A stretch of 64,000 nucleotides of DNA from Methylobacterium sp. B4 (GTDB taxonomy: Bacteria; Pseudomonadota; Alphaproteobacteria; Rhizobiales; Beijerinckiaceae), in assembly GCF_003201865.1 (NCBI RefSeq), contig NZ_QJJJ01000001.1, positions 62,001 through 126,000 on the forward strand. Reading direction: 5' to 3'. The position numbers were made by a program, and so were the translations under genes. The notes beneath the pieces are model-generated. The model was not told the DNA's origin, ran no database searches, and was given only the letters and a program-made list of their open reading frames with translations. Below, piece after piece: positions 46,003-55,161 of the stretch. How positions within the stretch are numbered: the first letter of the stretch is position 1; every line of letters begins with the position of its first letter.

Positions 46003-46356
46003 ATGGCTTACGTCGACGGATTCGTGCTGGCCGTGCCGCGGTCGAATCTTGACGCCTACCGGCAGGTCGCCCAGACCGCCGCGGAGGTGTGGCGGGAATA
46101 CGGGGCGCTCGCGGTGGTCGAGGCGGTCGGCGACGACGTGCCTTTGGGCGAACGCACCTCGTTTCCCCGCGCGGTCCAGGCGAAGGAGGACGAGGTCGTC
46201 GTATTCTCCTGGATCCTGCACGCCTCGCGGCAGGCCCGCGACGAGACCAACGCCCGGGTGATGAAGGACCCGCGCATGGCCTGCACGCCGGAGACGATGC
46301 CGTTCGACGGCAAGCGCCTGATCTTCGGCGGGTTCGAGACCCTGGTCGAGGCCTGA
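46003..46356 (+). CDS. DUF1428 family protein
   Basis: A 117-residue cytoplasmic protein. MAYVDGFVLAVPRSNLDAYRQ, VVFSWILHASRQARDETNARVMKDPRM and MPFDGKRLIFGGFETLVE are the DUF1428 signature segments. The fold is a ferredoxin-like dimeric barrel; no function is established. GGAGAAGGAG precedes the ATG at 46003. It stands alone between mutY and the DUF721 gene. Confidence 0.9.
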   Translation: MAYVDGFVLAVPRSNLDAYRQVAQTAAEVWREYGALAVVEAVGDDVPLGERTSFPRAVQAKEDEVVVFSWILHASRQARDETNARVMKDPRMACTPETMPFDGKRLIFGGFETLVEA

Positions 46357-46505
46357 CCCCGGTTTGGGGGTTACTTCCGACTGGTCGTCCCCCGTCCTTG
46401 CGAGGCCGGTGGCCTGCTTGGTCCGACTCCCGCGCGGGCCGCATTTCGGGTAGTCTGGCGCGGTGGGAGGCGCCTGCCGCGCGCCGCCCGGTGTCCGGGG
46501 TGCCG

Positions 46506-46988
46506 ATGGCGCGCGTCAAACCGTTGAGCGAACTGATCGAAGGCTGCATCGGCCCGGCTTTCGCCGCGCAGGGCTTTGCCTCCTCCGACATCCTCGCCGT
46601 CTGGCCCGACATCGTGGGCGCGCGCCTCGCCGATGCCTGCCAGCCGGTGAAGCTCGAATGGCCCCGTCGCGCCCGCCGCGACGCGGAAGGGCGACCCGAG
46701 CCCGGAACCCTCGTGGTGCGGGTGGAGGGCGCCTTCGCCCTCGAACTCCAGCACCTCGCGCCGATCGTGATCCAGCGCGTCAACGCGCATTACGGCTGGG
46801 CCTGCATCGGCAAGATCGTCCTGCGCCAGGACCGGTTGCACCGCACCGCCCGGCGCCAGCCGCCGCGCGCCCTCGATCCGGCCCGGCGCGGCGAGGTGGC
46901 GCTCGCCGTCGCGCGCATCGAGGAGGACCGTCTGCGCGACGCCCTCGACCGGCTCGGCGTCGCCGTGGTGGCGGCCGGGCCGCGCTAG
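46506..46988 (+). CDS. DciA-like DUF721 protein
   Basis: A 160-residue protein with an N-terminal DUF721 domain (SSDILAVWPDIVGARLADACQPVKLEW ... LVVRVEGAFALELQHLAPIVIQRVNAHYG). DciA proteins load or recruit the replicative helicase DnaB where DnaC is absent. The tail is Arg-rich and helical. The ATG at 46506 has GGGGTG just upstream. mutY-DUF721-dsbA is the usual alphaproteobacterial order. Confidence 0.85.
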   Translation: MARVKPLSELIEGCIGPAFAAQGFASSDILAVWPDIVGARLADACQPVKLEWPRRARRDAEGRPEPGTLVVRVEGAFALELQHLAPIVIQRVNAHYGWACIGKIVLRQDRLHRTARRQPPRALDPARRGEVALAVARIEEDRLRDALDRLGVAVVAAGPR

Positions 46989-47197
46989 CCGCTTCGTTCC
47001 GTCCGAATGCCGGCGAGCGGCGCCCGGGACAACGCGTCGGGCTGAGGTCCGGGGGCGTGCCTGCCGCGCGGCGCCGTGATAAGCGGCTCTCGAGACACGC
47101 CGTGCGGCGACGCGTCCGGCGGTCGGACGGAGCCGTTCCGTCCTATTCTGAGCGTCATCGGGCCGTGGGTGGCCCGCCAACGGAGCCCGTCCCAGCC

Positions 47198-47851
47198 ATG
47201 ATCACCCGGCGCGACGCCCTGAAGATGACCGGCCTCGCCATCGGCGCGGCCGCCCTGCTGCCCCGGTTTTCCGCCGAGGCGCTGGCGCAATCGGCCGACG
47301 CGGCCGCCCTCCTCCAGCCCGGTCCCCTCGGCGACGTCTGGCTCGGCCCGGCGGACGCCAAGGTCACGATCATCGAGTACGCCTCGATGACCTGCTCCCA
47401 CTGCGCGCATTTCCACGCCACGACCTGGCCGGTGCTCAAGGAGCGCTACATCGACACGGGCAAGGTCCGCTTCACCCTGCGTGAATTCCCGCTCGATCCG
47501 CTCGCCACCGCCGCCTTCATGCTGGCGCGCTGCGACGGCGAGGCGAAGTACTATCCCATCACCGATCTGCTCTTCGACCAGCAGGCGAACTGGGCCTTCG
47601 TGCGCAAGCCGCAATCGCCCGTGGACGCGCTGGAGCAACTGCTGCGTCAGGCCGGCTTCTCGAAGGAGAAGTTCGAGGCCTGTCTCAAGGATCAGAAGAC
47701 CTACGCCGCCATCAACGCGGTGAAGACCCGGGGCCTCGAAACCCTCAAGGTCGAATCGACGCCGACCTTCTTCATCAATGGCGAGAAGCGCGCGGGCGCT
47801 CTCTCGATCGAAGAGATCGAGAAGATCATCAAGCCGATCTTGGGCGCCTGA
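47198..47851 (+). CDS. DsbA-family thiol:disulfide protein, Tat-type signal
   Basis: A 217-residue exported thioredoxin-fold protein. A twin-arginine signal (TRRDALKMTGLAIGAAALL) precedes the active site C66-S-H-C69 and cis-Pro loop ESTPTFFING. Relatives oxidise or isomerise periplasmic cysteines. The ATG at 47198 begins the signal peptide. In many alphaproteobacteria smc follows this gene; here the F0 ATP synthase operon does. Confidence 0.9.
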   Translation: MITRRDALKMTGLAIGAAALLPRFSAEALAQSADAAALLQPGPLGDVWLGPADAKVTIIEYASMTCSHCAHFHATTWPVLKERYIDTGKVRFTLREFPLDPLATAAFMLARCDGEAKYYPITDLLFDQQANWAFVRKPQSPVDALEQLLRQAGFSKEKFEACLKDQKTYAAINAVKTRGLETLKVESTPTFFINGEKRAGALSIEEIEKIIKPILGA

Positions 47852-47940
47852 TCGCGGGCGTCCGGGCAGCCCCGCAGAAGGCCGTGGAAAAGCAAGAAAT
47901 CTTATGATTTATCAATGCTTTAATGAGCGGCCGGGTCGCC

Positions 47941-47969
47941 TTGACACTCAAGGTTGGCGAAACTATGGT
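47941..47969 (+). promoter_or_regulatory. Sigma-70-type promoter of the F0 ATP synthase operon
   Basis: TTGACA (47941-47946), a 17-bp spacer, then TATGGT (47964-47969). The -35 is a consensus match and the spacing is ideal. It lies 60 bases before the atpI start. TTAT-N7-TTAA (47909-47923), one mismatch from a CtrA box, sits just upstream. Confidence 0.7.
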
Positions 47970-48028
47970 GCGCCGCGCCGAGGGGGCCTGTCGTTTCCCT
48001 CCGCTCCCGACGACGTCTGGGGTCGCCC

Positions 48029-48397
48029 GTGAGCGGCGGCCCGACGGAGCCCGGGGGCGGGCCGGAAAAGGCGCCCGCCGAAGGCGATCTCTCCGCGAGG
48101 CTCAAACGTCTCGAGACGCAGCTCGAGGGAAAGCGGCCCAAAGCCGCTTCCGGCGAAGCTGCGCGCACCGGCACGTCCGGCGGGTCAGCCCCGCTCGGTC
48201 AGGCCATGCGTCTCTCGACCGAGTTCATCGCGGGCGTGATCGCCGGTGGAATCCTCGGCTACATCGCCGATCATCTTCTGGGGACCAAGCCCTGGGGAAT
48301 GATCGTACTGCTGATGCTGGGCTTCGTGACGGGGATCTACAACGTCATGCGGATCAGCGGCTTCAGCGGCAACAAAGCGGGAAAAGATCGCCGGTAA
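48029..48397 (+). CDS. atpI: ATP synthase protein I
   Basis: A 122-residue small membrane protein that helps assemble the c-ring. It has an N-terminal charged region (LSARLKRLETQLEGK), a first helix with STEFIAGVIAGGILGYIADHLLGTKPWG and a second (MIVLLMLGFVTGIYNVMR). The start is GTG at 48029; the upstream in-frame ATG at 47954 lies within the promoter's -10 region, so it is excluded. It is the first gene of the F0 operon. Confidence 0.88.
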   Translation: MSGGPTEPGGGPEKAPAEGDLSARLKRLETQLEGKRPKAASGEAARTGTSGGSAPLGQAMRLSTEFIAGVIAGGILGYIADHLLGTKPWGMIVLLMLGFVTGIYNVMRISGFSGNKAGKDRR

Positions 48398-48513
48398 GGG
48401 TCCTCAAGCGGCCTCTAGGGTCTTGAGACTCGCCCGGCATCGTGTAAGGGCGACGCGCGAGAGGGGAGCCGCCTGGCTCCACGCGCGACACAATAAGGGG
48501 CGGAAGCGGGCAC

Positions 48514-49269
48514 ATGGCGGTCAGTATCGACCCGATCCACCAGTTCGAGCTGCAGCCGCTCGTCTCGCTGGGTCACATCGGCAACCAGCAGCTCGCGTTC
48601 ACGCAATCGGCTCTCTACATGTTCGCCGCGGTGGGCATCATCGCGCTGCTGACCATCGTGGCGACCTCCGGCCGCGCGGTCGTTCCGGGCCGCCTGCAGG
48701 CGCTGGCCGAGACGCTCTACGAGTTCATCGCGGACACGGTGCACCAAGCCACCGGCGCGGACGGCAAGCGCTTCCTGCCGCTGGTCTTCTCGCTCTTCAT
48801 GTTCGTGCTCATCCTGAACCTGCTCGGGATGATCCCCTACGCCTTCGCCGTCACCAGCCACCTCATCGTCACCTTCGGCCTCGCGCTGGTGGTGATCCTG
48901 ACCGTGGTGATCTACGGCGTGGCCAAGCACGGCACCCACTTCCTCGGCGTCTTCGTGCCGTCGGGCGTGCCCAAGCCGCTGCTCCTCATCATGGTGCCGA
49001 TCGAGATCGTGTCGTTCCTGTCGCGTCCGATCAGCCTCTCGGTCCGTCTCTTCGCCAACATCCTGGCCGGCCACATCGCGCTGAAGATCTTCGCCTTCTT
49101 CGTGGTCCAGCTCCTGGTTGCCGGCGCCTGGGGCGTGCTCTCGCCCCTGCCGCTCGCGCTCACCATCGCGCTGACGGCCCTCGAGTTCCTCGTCGCGGCC
49201 CTCCAGGCTTACGTCTTCGCGACGCTGACGGCGGTCTATCTCGCCGACGCCCTCCACCCCGGCCACTGA
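48514..49269 (+). CDS. atpB: F0F1 ATP synthase subunit a
   Basis: A 251-residue polytopic subunit forming the proton half-channels. The essential arginine is R178 in ISLSVRLFANILAGH. NLLGMIPYAFAVTSHL and the last helix with LEFLVAALQAYVFATLTAVYL are family marks. The ATG at 48514 follows GGGCGGAAGCGG. Spacing to atpI is 116 bp and to atpE 59 bp; one transcript is likely. Confidence 0.96.
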   Translation: MAVSIDPIHQFELQPLVSLGHIGNQQLAFTQSALYMFAAVGIIALLTIVATSGRAVVPGRLQALAETLYEFIADTVHQATGADGKRFLPLVFSLFMFVLILNLLGMIPYAFAVTSHLIVTFGLALVVILTVVIYGVAKHGTHFLGVFVPSGVPKPLLLIMVPIEIVSFLSRPISLSVRLFANILAGHIALKIFAFFVVQLLVAGAWGVLSPLPLALTIALTALEFLVAALQAYVFATLTAVYLADALHPGH

Positions 49270-49328
49270 TCCTTCCCGGCCGGACCCTTCCGCCCTAACG
49301 AACCCCGTTCGAACTTCAGGAGTGTTTC

Positions 49329-49556
49329 ATGGATCCCGTCGCTGCGAAGTACATCGGCGCCGGCCTCGCCTGCCTCGGCATGGCGGGCGCCAGCATCGGC
49401 CTCGGCAACCTGTTCGGCCAGTTCTACGCGGGCGCCCTGCGCAACCCGTCGGCCGCCGACAGCCAGCGCACCAACCTGCTGCTGGGCTTCGCGCTCACCG
49501 AGGCGCTGGGCATCTTCTCGCTGCTCGTCGCCCTGCTGCTCCTCTTCGCCGTCTGA
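49329..49556 (+). CDS. atpE: F0F1 ATP synthase subunit c
   Basis: A 75-residue two-helix proteolipid of the rotor ring. The proton-carrying carboxylate is E58 in [11 protein letters not shown], and the loop is ALRNPS with the ring-packing Gly-rich helix [17 protein letters not shown]. Length is normal for alphaproteobacteria. The start has CAGGAG about 9 bases upstream. Confidence 0.97.
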   Translation: MDPVAAKYIGAGLACLGMAGASIGLGNLFGQFYAGALRNPSAADSQRTNLLLGFALTEALGIFSLLVALLLLFAV

Positions 49557-49681
49557 CGTTTCCGGGGGAGCGCGGGCCGGCCCAGGGTTTTTCGCCCACC
49601 GGGTCCGCCTCGCGCTCCCCCGCTCGTTGATCCGGCCGCTCCGCCCGCGGAGCCGGCCTTCCGACGTCACCGGACAGGGCC

Positions 49682-50287
49682 ATGGCCGAGCAGAAGAATC
49701 CCCTCACGACTCCCTCTCCGAACGCGGACACGACGATCGTTCCGCCCGGAAGCCCCCATACCCATACCGAGCAGCCCTCCGGCGGCCACGGCGGTGCCTT
49801 CCCGCCCTTCGAGAGCCACACCTTCCTCTCGCAGCTGATCTGGCTCGCGCTGGCCTTCGGCCTGCTCTACTACCTCATGTCCAAGGTCGCGCTGCCGCGC
49901 ATCGAGGCGATCCTCGGTGAGCGCTCCAACCGCCTCTCGTCCGATCTCGGCGAGGCGCAGCGCATGAAGACCGAGGCCGATGCCGCGGGCGCCGCCTACG
50001 AGCAATCGCTGCGCGAGGCCCAGGCCAAGGCGCAGGGCATCGCCCAGGACACCCGGAACGCGCTCTCCGCGGAAGCCGACGCCAAGCGCAAGGCCCTCGA
50101 GGCCGAGCTGAACCAGCGCCTGGCTGCTTCCGACGCGACGCTTCGTGCCCGCACGACCGAGGCCATGGGCAATGTCCGCTCGATCGCCGGCGAGACCGCC
50201 TCCGCGATCGTCGAGCGCCTGACCGGTCAGGCGCCCGATCAGGCGACCCTGAACCGCGCCCTCGACGCGATGCCCGCGACCCACTGA
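49682..50287 (+). CDS. F0F1 ATP synthase subunit b'
   Basis: A 201-residue stator subunit. A disordered N-terminus of about 45 residues is followed by FLSQLIWLALAFGLLYYLMSKVALPRIEAIL, one membrane helix, and then a long coiled coil (KTEADAAGAAYEQSLREAQ ...). Alphaproteobacteria and photosynthetic bacteria use a b-b' heterodimer; this is the first, divergent copy. The ATG at 49682 follows the atpE stop by 125 bp. Confidence 0.92.
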   Translation: MAEQKNPLTTPSPNADTTIVPPGSPHTHTEQPSGGHGGAFPPFESHTFLSQLIWLALAFGLLYYLMSKVALPRIEAILGERSNRLSSDLGEAQRMKTEADAAGAAYEQSLREAQAKAQGIAQDTRNALSAEADAKRKALEAELNQRLAASDATLRARTTEAMGNVRSIAGETASAIVERLTGQAPDQATLNRALDAMPATH

Positions 50288-50380
50288 TCCGGCGGGCCGG
50301 CCCCGCGCCGGCCCCGCTCTTCCGTTCCGACCCCGTCCCGGCATGCCGGGCGCAAGGCCGACCAAGGGTTTGAGACCGAC

Positions 50381-50869
50381 ATGTTGTTGACCGCCGAATT
50401 CTGGGTCGCCGTCGCCTTCGTGGCGTTCCTGGTCATCGTCTGGCGGGTCGGTGGCTTCTCGATGATGACCAACGGGCTCGACAACCGCGCCAAGCGCGTG
50501 CGCCACGAGCTCGACGAGGCGCGCCGCCTGCGTGAGGAGGCCGCCGCCGTCCTCGCCGACTACAAGCGCCGCCGCACCGAGGCCGAGCGCGAGGCCGAGG
50601 CCATCGTCGCGGGCGCCCGTCAGGACGCCGAGCGGGCCGCTGCCGAGGGCCAGACCCGCCTCAACGAGTTCGTGGCCCGTCGCACCAGGTCCGCCGAGGC
50701 CAAGATCGCCCAGGCCGAAGCGACCGCCACCGCGCAGGTGCGCGCCGCCGCCGCCGACGCTGCCGTCAAGGTTTCCGAGACGATCCTGCGGGAGCGCCTT
50801 CAGGGTGCCGCCGCCCAGGATCTCGTCCGCGCCAGCCTCGGCGACGTGAAGAGCCGCCTGCAGGCCTGA
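50381..50869 (+). CDS. atpF: F0F1 ATP synthase subunit b
   Basis: A 162-residue stator subunit: one N-terminal membrane helix ([18 protein letters not shown]) and a coiled coil ([28 protein letters not shown]). It pairs with b'. It is the last gene of the F0 operon; the F1 genes are not in the window, as in other alphaproteobacteria. A terminator follows at about 51.0 kb. Confidence 0.94.
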   Translation: MLLTAEFWVAVAFVAFLVIVWRVGGFSMMTNGLDNRAKRVRHELDEARRLREEAAAVLADYKRRRTEAEREAEAIVAGARQDAERAAAEGQTRLNEFVARRTRSAEAKIAQAEATATAQVRAAAADAAVKVSETILRERLQGAAAQDLVRASLGDVKSRLQA

Positions 50870-50885
50870 CCGGCGGAAGCTCGAG

Positions 50886-50916
50886 CCGATCCTTGCCGCC
50901 TTTGCGCAAGGATCGG
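50886..50916 (+). other. Hairpin just after atpF
   Basis: CCGATCCTTG (50886-50895) pairs perfectly with CAAGGATCGG (50907-50916) around an 11-nt loop. It starts 17 bases past the stop. No T-run follows; it may protect or process the F0 mRNA end. Confidence 0.45.
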
Positions 50917-51005
50917 GCGCGAACGCACAAGCCTCGTCCGGCCTTCCGCCTAAGCTCGGTCGAGCGGGGCGCGGCCGACGATCCGCCGACTTGATCGGCA
51001 CTGCG

Positions 51006-51034
51006 ACACCCGGTCCCATACCGGGTGTTTTCGT
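51006..51034 (+). terminator. Rho-independent terminator of the F0 operon
   Basis: ACACCCGGT, loop CCCAT, ACCGGGTGT followed by TTTCGTTTG. It lies 137 bases past the atpF stop and separates the operon from glyA. Confidence 0.8.
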
Positions 51035-51133
51035 TTGTTGAAGATCTTGCGGGCGTTCTTGACCTGCCTGCGCCGCAGCAGATCGGGTTCGTATCTTCAA
51101 AAATTTTGAAGGGCGGCAAAAAAATGCCTGTGC

Positions 51134-51162
51134 TTGGCCTGTCCTTCCGCGGCGTGTAGTAA
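51134..51162 (+). promoter_or_regulatory. Candidate glyA promoter
   Basis: TTGGCC (51134-51139), a 17-bp spacer, TAGTAA (51157-51162). This would give a leader of about 75 bases before the glyA ATG. The rest of the 374-bp gap (50870-51243) holds two hairpins and an AT-rich stretch around 51096-51126, with no known riboswitch that I recognise. Confidence 0.5.
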
Positions 51163-51243
51163 TCCTGCCTGAAAAACACCCCCGTGTACGTCAGCGGGAG
51201 AACGGGTGGGTTTGCCCGTAAACAACGAAAAGAGGCTACGCTC

Positions 51244-52548
51244 ATGAGCGCCGGAACCGCGTCCGACACCACCGACCTCGACACCTTCTTCTCCGCTCAC
51301 CTCGCCGAGACGGATCCCGAGATCGCCCGTGCCATCTCGCAGGAGCTGGGCCGCCAGCAGCACGAGATCGAGCTGATCGCCTCCGAGAACATCGTCTCGC
51401 GCGCGGTGCTCGAGGCTCAGGGCTCGGTGCTGACCAACAAGTACGCGGAAGGCTATCCGGGCCGGCGCTACTACGGCGGCTGCCAGTTCGTGGACATCGC
51501 CGAGGAACTCGCCATCGACCGGGCCAAGCGCCTGTTCGGCTGCGGCTTCGCCAACGTGCAGCCCAATTCCGGCTCCCAGGCGAACCAGGGCGTGTTCATG
51601 GCCCTGATGCAGCCGGGCGACACCTTCCTCGGCCTCGACCTCGCCGCGGGCGGCCACCTCACTCACGGCGCGCCTCCGAACGTCTCGGGCAAGTGGTTCA
51701 AGCCGGTCTCCTACACCGTGCGCCGCGAAGACCAGCGCATCGACATGGAGCAGGTCGAGCGCCTCGCCCAGGAGCATAAGCCGAAGGTGATCATCGCCGG
51801 CGGCTCGGGCTACCCGCGCCACTGGGACTTCGCCAAGTTCCGCGAGATCGCCGATTCCGTGGGCGCCTTCTTCTTCGTCGACATGGCCCACTTCGCCGGC
51901 CTCGTCGCCGCGGGTCTGCACCCCTCGCCGTTCCCGCACGCGCACGTGGCCACCACCACGACGCACAAGACCCTGCGCGGCCCGCGCGGCGGCATGATCC
52001 TGACGAACGACGAGGCCCTGGCCAAGAAGTTCAACTCGGCGATCTTCCCCGGCCTCCAGGGCGGCCCGCTGATGCACGTCATCGCCGCCAAGGCGGTGGC
52101 CTTCGGCGAGGCGCTCAAGCCCGAGTTCAAGATCTACGCCAAGCAGGTGATCGACAACGCCAAGGCGCTGGCCGACACCATCATCTCGGGCGGCTACGAC
52201 ATCACCTCGGGCGGCACCGACAACCACCTGATGCTGGTCGATCTCCAGCGGAAGGGCCTCACCGGCAAGGCGGCCGAGGCGGCGCTCTCGCGGGCCGACA
52301 TCACCTGCAACAAGAACGGCGTGCCGTTCGACCCGCAGAAGCCCACCGTCACCTCCGGCATCCGCCTCGGCACCCCGGCCAGCACCACCCGCGGCTTCGG
52401 CGTCGCCGAGTTCAAGCAGGTCGGCTCGCTGATCGTGGAAGTGCTCGATGGCGTCGCCGAGAAGGGCGAGGGCGGCGATGCGGCCGTCGAGGCCGCGGTC
52501 AAGGAAAAGGTCCACGCCCTGACCGACCGCTTCCCGATCTACAGCTAA
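51244..52548 (+). CDS. glyA: Serine hydroxymethyltransferase
   Basis: A 434-residue PLP enzyme interconverting glycine plus methylene-THF with serine. In methylotrophs it is the entry of one-carbon units into the serine cycle. The PLP lysine is K242 ([14 protein letters not shown]). [35 protein letters not shown] and [15 protein letters not shown] are family marks. The ATG at 51244 has AAAAGAGG upstream; the frame opens 20 codons earlier without similarity. The sequence closely resembles, from memory, M. extorquens GlyA. glyA-nrdR-ribD-ribE follows a conserved order. Confidence 0.97.
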   Translation: MSAGTASDTTDLDTFFSAHLAETDPEIARAISQELGRQQHEIELIASENIVSRAVLEAQGSVLTNKYAEGYPGRRYYGGCQFVDIAEELAIDRAKRLFGCGFANVQPNSGSQANQGVFMALMQPGDTFLGLDLAAGGHLTHGAPPNVSGKWFKPVSYTVRREDQRIDMEQVERLAQEHKPKVIIAGGSGYPRHWDFAKFREIADSVGAFFFVDMAHFAGLVAAGLHPSPFPHAHVATTTTHKTLRGPRGGMILTNDEALAKKFNSAIFPGLQGGPLMHVIAAKAVAFGEALKPEFKIYAKQVIDNAKALADTIISGGYDITSGGTDNHLMLVDLQRKGLTGKAAEAALSRADITCNKNGVPFDPQKPTVTSGIRLGTPASTTRGFGVAEFKQVGSLIVEVLDGVAEKGEGGDAAVEAAVKEKVHALTDRFPIYS

Positions 52549-52589
52549 GCCTCACCACGACGTTCACCGGCCCGGATACGGGCCGGTGC

Positions 52590-52625
52590 GGCCGCGGATC
52601 CTCGGGATCCGCGGCCTTTTCTTTG
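52590..52625 (+). terminator. Rho-independent terminator of glyA
   Basis: GGCCGCGGATCC, loop TCG, GGATCCGCGGCC, then TTTTCTTTG. The 12-bp perfect stem sits 41 bases past the stop. A smaller hairpin (CCGGCCC/GGGCCGG) precedes it. Confidence 0.92.
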
Positions 52626-52830
52626 TCAGCAATCGGCTCGCGGGTCGCCATCGGCGCCGCCTCCGGCCGAGCCCGGAGCGGTCGCCCGGTTGCGGCGGAG
52701 CCGGCCCGACCGTCCGGCGCCGCTCGCCCTCGCCGGACGGCTCGCCCGTTCTGGCATTTGATCGCCGGCTGGGGCAGAGGAGAGGCGAAGCGGCCCGGCC
52801 GGGCCTTCGGGACGAGGTGGTGAGCGCGCG

Positions 52831-53382
52831 ATGCGGTGTCCGTTCTGCGGGGGGCCCGACACGCAGGTGAAGGATTCGCGGCCGAGCGAGGATTCCGCCG
52901 CGATCCGCCGCCGCCGCGTCTGCCCGGATTGCGGGGGACGCTTCACCACCTTCGAGCGGGTGCAGCTGCGCGAACTCGTCGTGCTCAAGCGCTCGGGCAA
53001 GCGCGTACCCTTCGACCGCGACAAGCTGCAGCGCTCCGTCGACGTGGCCCTGCGCAAGCGCCCGGTCGACCCCGAGCGGATCGACCGGCTGGTCAGCGGC
53101 GTCACCCGCCGGCTCGAGAGCGGCGGCGAGGGCGAGGTCACCAGCGAGGCCATCGGCGAGGCGGTGATGGAGGGCCTCAAAGGCCTCGACGACGTGGCCT
53201 ATGTCCGCTTCGCCTCCGTCTACAAGAATTTCCGCGAGGCGCAGGACTTCCAGGATCTGCTCGGCACTCTCGGCGGCCGGCTCGACGGCGAGGTCGCATC
53301 GATCGGGGAACCGGAGGCCGCGCCCCCTCCCCCCGAGGAGGCCGTGAAGCCGCGCCGCAGGCCGGCCCGGCCCCGCACGTGA
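52831..53382 (+). CDS. nrdR: Transcriptional repressor NrdR
   Basis: A 183-residue repressor of ribonucleotide reductase genes. The zinc ribbon begins [13 protein letters not shown] and ends [14 protein letters not shown] (four Cys). An ATP-cone follows ([31 protein letters not shown]), sensing ATP and dATP. The C-terminal 30 residues are Pro/Arg-rich. The ATG at 52831 matches the universal N-terminus. Its stop overlaps the ribD start (GTGA). Confidence 0.95.
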   Translation: MRCPFCGGPDTQVKDSRPSEDSAAIRRRRVCPDCGGRFTTFERVQLRELVVLKRSGKRVPFDRDKLQRSVDVALRKRPVDPERIDRLVSGVTRRLESGGEGEVTSEAIGEAVMEGLKGLDDVAYVRFASVYKNFREAQDFQDLLGTLGGRLDGEVASIGEPEAAPPPPEEAVKPRRRPARPRT

Positions 53383-54509
53383 CGGGCGCAGCCGTGGACG
53401 CCGCCGCGCAGGCCGCGCTCGACCGACGCGCCATGCGCCTCGCCCTGGCGCTGGGCCGGCGCAATCTCGGCCGGACTTGGCCGAACCCGAGCGTCGGCGC
53501 CGTGGTGGTGGCGCAAGGCCGCGTCGTCGGTCAGGCGGTGACCGCACCGGGCGGGCGCCCGCATGCGGAGCCGCTGGCGCTGGCCATGGCCGGTGCGGCG
53601 GCCCGCGGCGCGACCCTCTACGTCACCCTGGAACCCTGCTCGCATCACGGCCACACCCCGCCCTGCACCGATGCGACGGTCGCCGCCGGCGTCAGCCGCG
53701 TGGTCACTGCCATCGAGGATCTCGACCCGCGTGTGGCCGGGCGCGGCCATGCGCAGCTCCGTGCGGCCGGCATCACCGTGGAGACCGGCCTCCTGCGCGA
53801 GGAGGCGGCCCGCGACCATCGCGGCCATTTCACCCGCATGAAGCGGGGGCGCCCGAGCCTGCATCTCAAGCTCGCCCGGACCCGCGACGGCTTCGCCGCC
53901 CCCGCGACCGGCGAGCGCCTGAAGATCACGGGGGAGATCGCGGACGGGGCGGTGCATCTCTGGCGCGCGCATGCCGACGCCATCATGGTCGGCATCGGCA
54001 CCGCCCGGGCGGACGACCCCTCGCTGACGGTGCGGCTGCCGGGGCTCGCCGAGCGCTCGCCGGTTCGGATCGTCCTCGACTCGACGCTGCGCCTCAACCC
54101 TGCCAGCCACCTCGTGCGAGGCGCCCGCGACCTGCCGACCCTGGTGCTAACCGGGCGCGGCGCGCCCGCCCATGCCCGGCGGATGCTCGCCTCCTTCGGC
54201 GTCGAGGTCGCCGCCGTTCCCACCGACGGGCAGGGCCGGATCGATCTGCCCGCCGCCCTCGCGGCGCTCGCCGAGCGCGGGCTGACCCGGATCTGCAGCG
54301 AGGGCGGCCCGGCGCTTGCCGATGCGCTCGCCGCGCACGATCTCATCGATGCCTGCACGCTCATCACCGGCCCGGCCGTCCTGGGCGAGGCGGGCGGGCT
54401 GCCCGCGGTCGGGCCGAACCTCGCCCGCCGCCTGGCCGACGGCACCCTGGCCGAGATCGAGGCGCGGCCGCTCGGCCCCGACACGATGCTTACCTACGAG
54501 AGGATCTGA
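53379..54509 (+). CDS. ribD: Bifunctional riboflavin deaminase/reductase
   Basis: A 376-residue enzyme performing two steps of riboflavin synthesis. The N-terminal deaminase has HAE ([11 protein letters not shown]) and [11 protein letters not shown] as zinc site. The C-terminal reductase shows [12 protein letters not shown] and a conserved GGPAL-type end ([12 protein letters not shown]). The start is GTG at 53379, overlapping nrdR by four bases, so translation is coupled. ribE follows after one base. Confidence 0.94.
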   Translation: MTGAAVDAAAQAALDRRAMRLALALGRRNLGRTWPNPSVGAVVVAQGRVVGQAVTAPGGRPHAEPLALAMAGAAARGATLYVTLEPCSHHGHTPPCTDATVAAGVSRVVTAIEDLDPRVAGRGHAQLRAAGITVETGLLREEAARDHRGHFTRMKRGRPSLHLKLARTRDGFAAPATGERLKITGEIADGAVHLWRAHADAIMVGIGTARADDPSLTVRLPGLAERSPVRIVLDSTLRLNPASHLVRGARDLPTLVLTGRGAPAHARRMLASFGVEVAAVPTDGQGRIDLPAALAALAERGLTRICSEGGPALADALAAHDLIDACTLITGPAVLGEAGGLPAVGPNLARRLADGTLAEIEARPLGPDTMLTYERI

Positions 54510-54510
54510 C

Positions 54511-55149
54511 ATGTTCACCGGGCTCGTCACCGATGTCGGCCGGGTCGTCTCGATCGAGGGCGGCGAGCGCCTGCGCCGGATCGTCATCGAGAGCGCCTAC
54601 GATCCCGCCGGGATCGCGCTCGGCGCCTCGATCGCCTGCTCCGGCCCCTGCCTCACCGCCGTCGCAGTCGAGCCGCACGGCACGGGCTGCCGCTTCGCCG
54701 TGGACGCCGCCGCCGAGACGCTGGCCCGTACCACGGTCGGCGACTGGCGCGAGGGCTCGCGGGTCAACCTCGAACGCTCGCTGAAGATCGGCGACGAACT
54801 CGGCGGCCACCTCGTCACCGGCCATGTCGACGGCGTCGCCGAGATCCTCGCCCGCGAGACGATGACGGGGGAGGACAATCCCTGGGGCGCGAGCGAGCGC
54901 TTCACCCTGCGGGCCCCGGCCGCTCTGGCCGGCTTCATCGCCGAGAAAGGCTCGGTCTGCCTCGACGGCACCTCGCTGACCGTCAATTCGGTCTCCGGGG
55001 CCGATTTCTCGGTGCTGCTGATCCCGCACAGCCTCTCGGCGACGACCTGGGAGGAGCGCCGCGCGGGCGACCGGATCAACCTCGAAGTCGATCTGCTGGC
55101 CCGCTACGCCGCGCGCCTCGCCGAGGCGCGCGGGTTGATGCAGGGCTGA
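54511..55149 (+). CDS. ribE: Riboflavin synthase alpha chain
   Basis: A 212-residue enzyme dismutating two lumazines to riboflavin. It has two similar barrels: the first starts MFTGLVTDVGRV, contains IACSGPCLTAVAV and ends with GGHLVTGHVDGVAEI; the second contains SVCLDGTSLTVNSV. The ATG at 54511 begins with the invariant MFTG. It is one base after ribD's stop. An opposite-strand gene follows immediately. Confidence 0.95.
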   Translation: MFTGLVTDVGRVVSIEGGERLRRIVIESAYDPAGIALGASIACSGPCLTAVAVEPHGTGCRFAVDAAAETLARTTVGDWREGSRVNLERSLKIGDELGGHLVTGHVDGVAEILARETMTGEDNPWGASERFTLRAPAALAGFIAEKGSVCLDGTSLTVNSVSGADFSVLLIPHSLSATTWEERRAGDRINLEVDLLARYAARLAEARGLMQG

Positions 55150-55161
55150 AGTGCGAAACGC

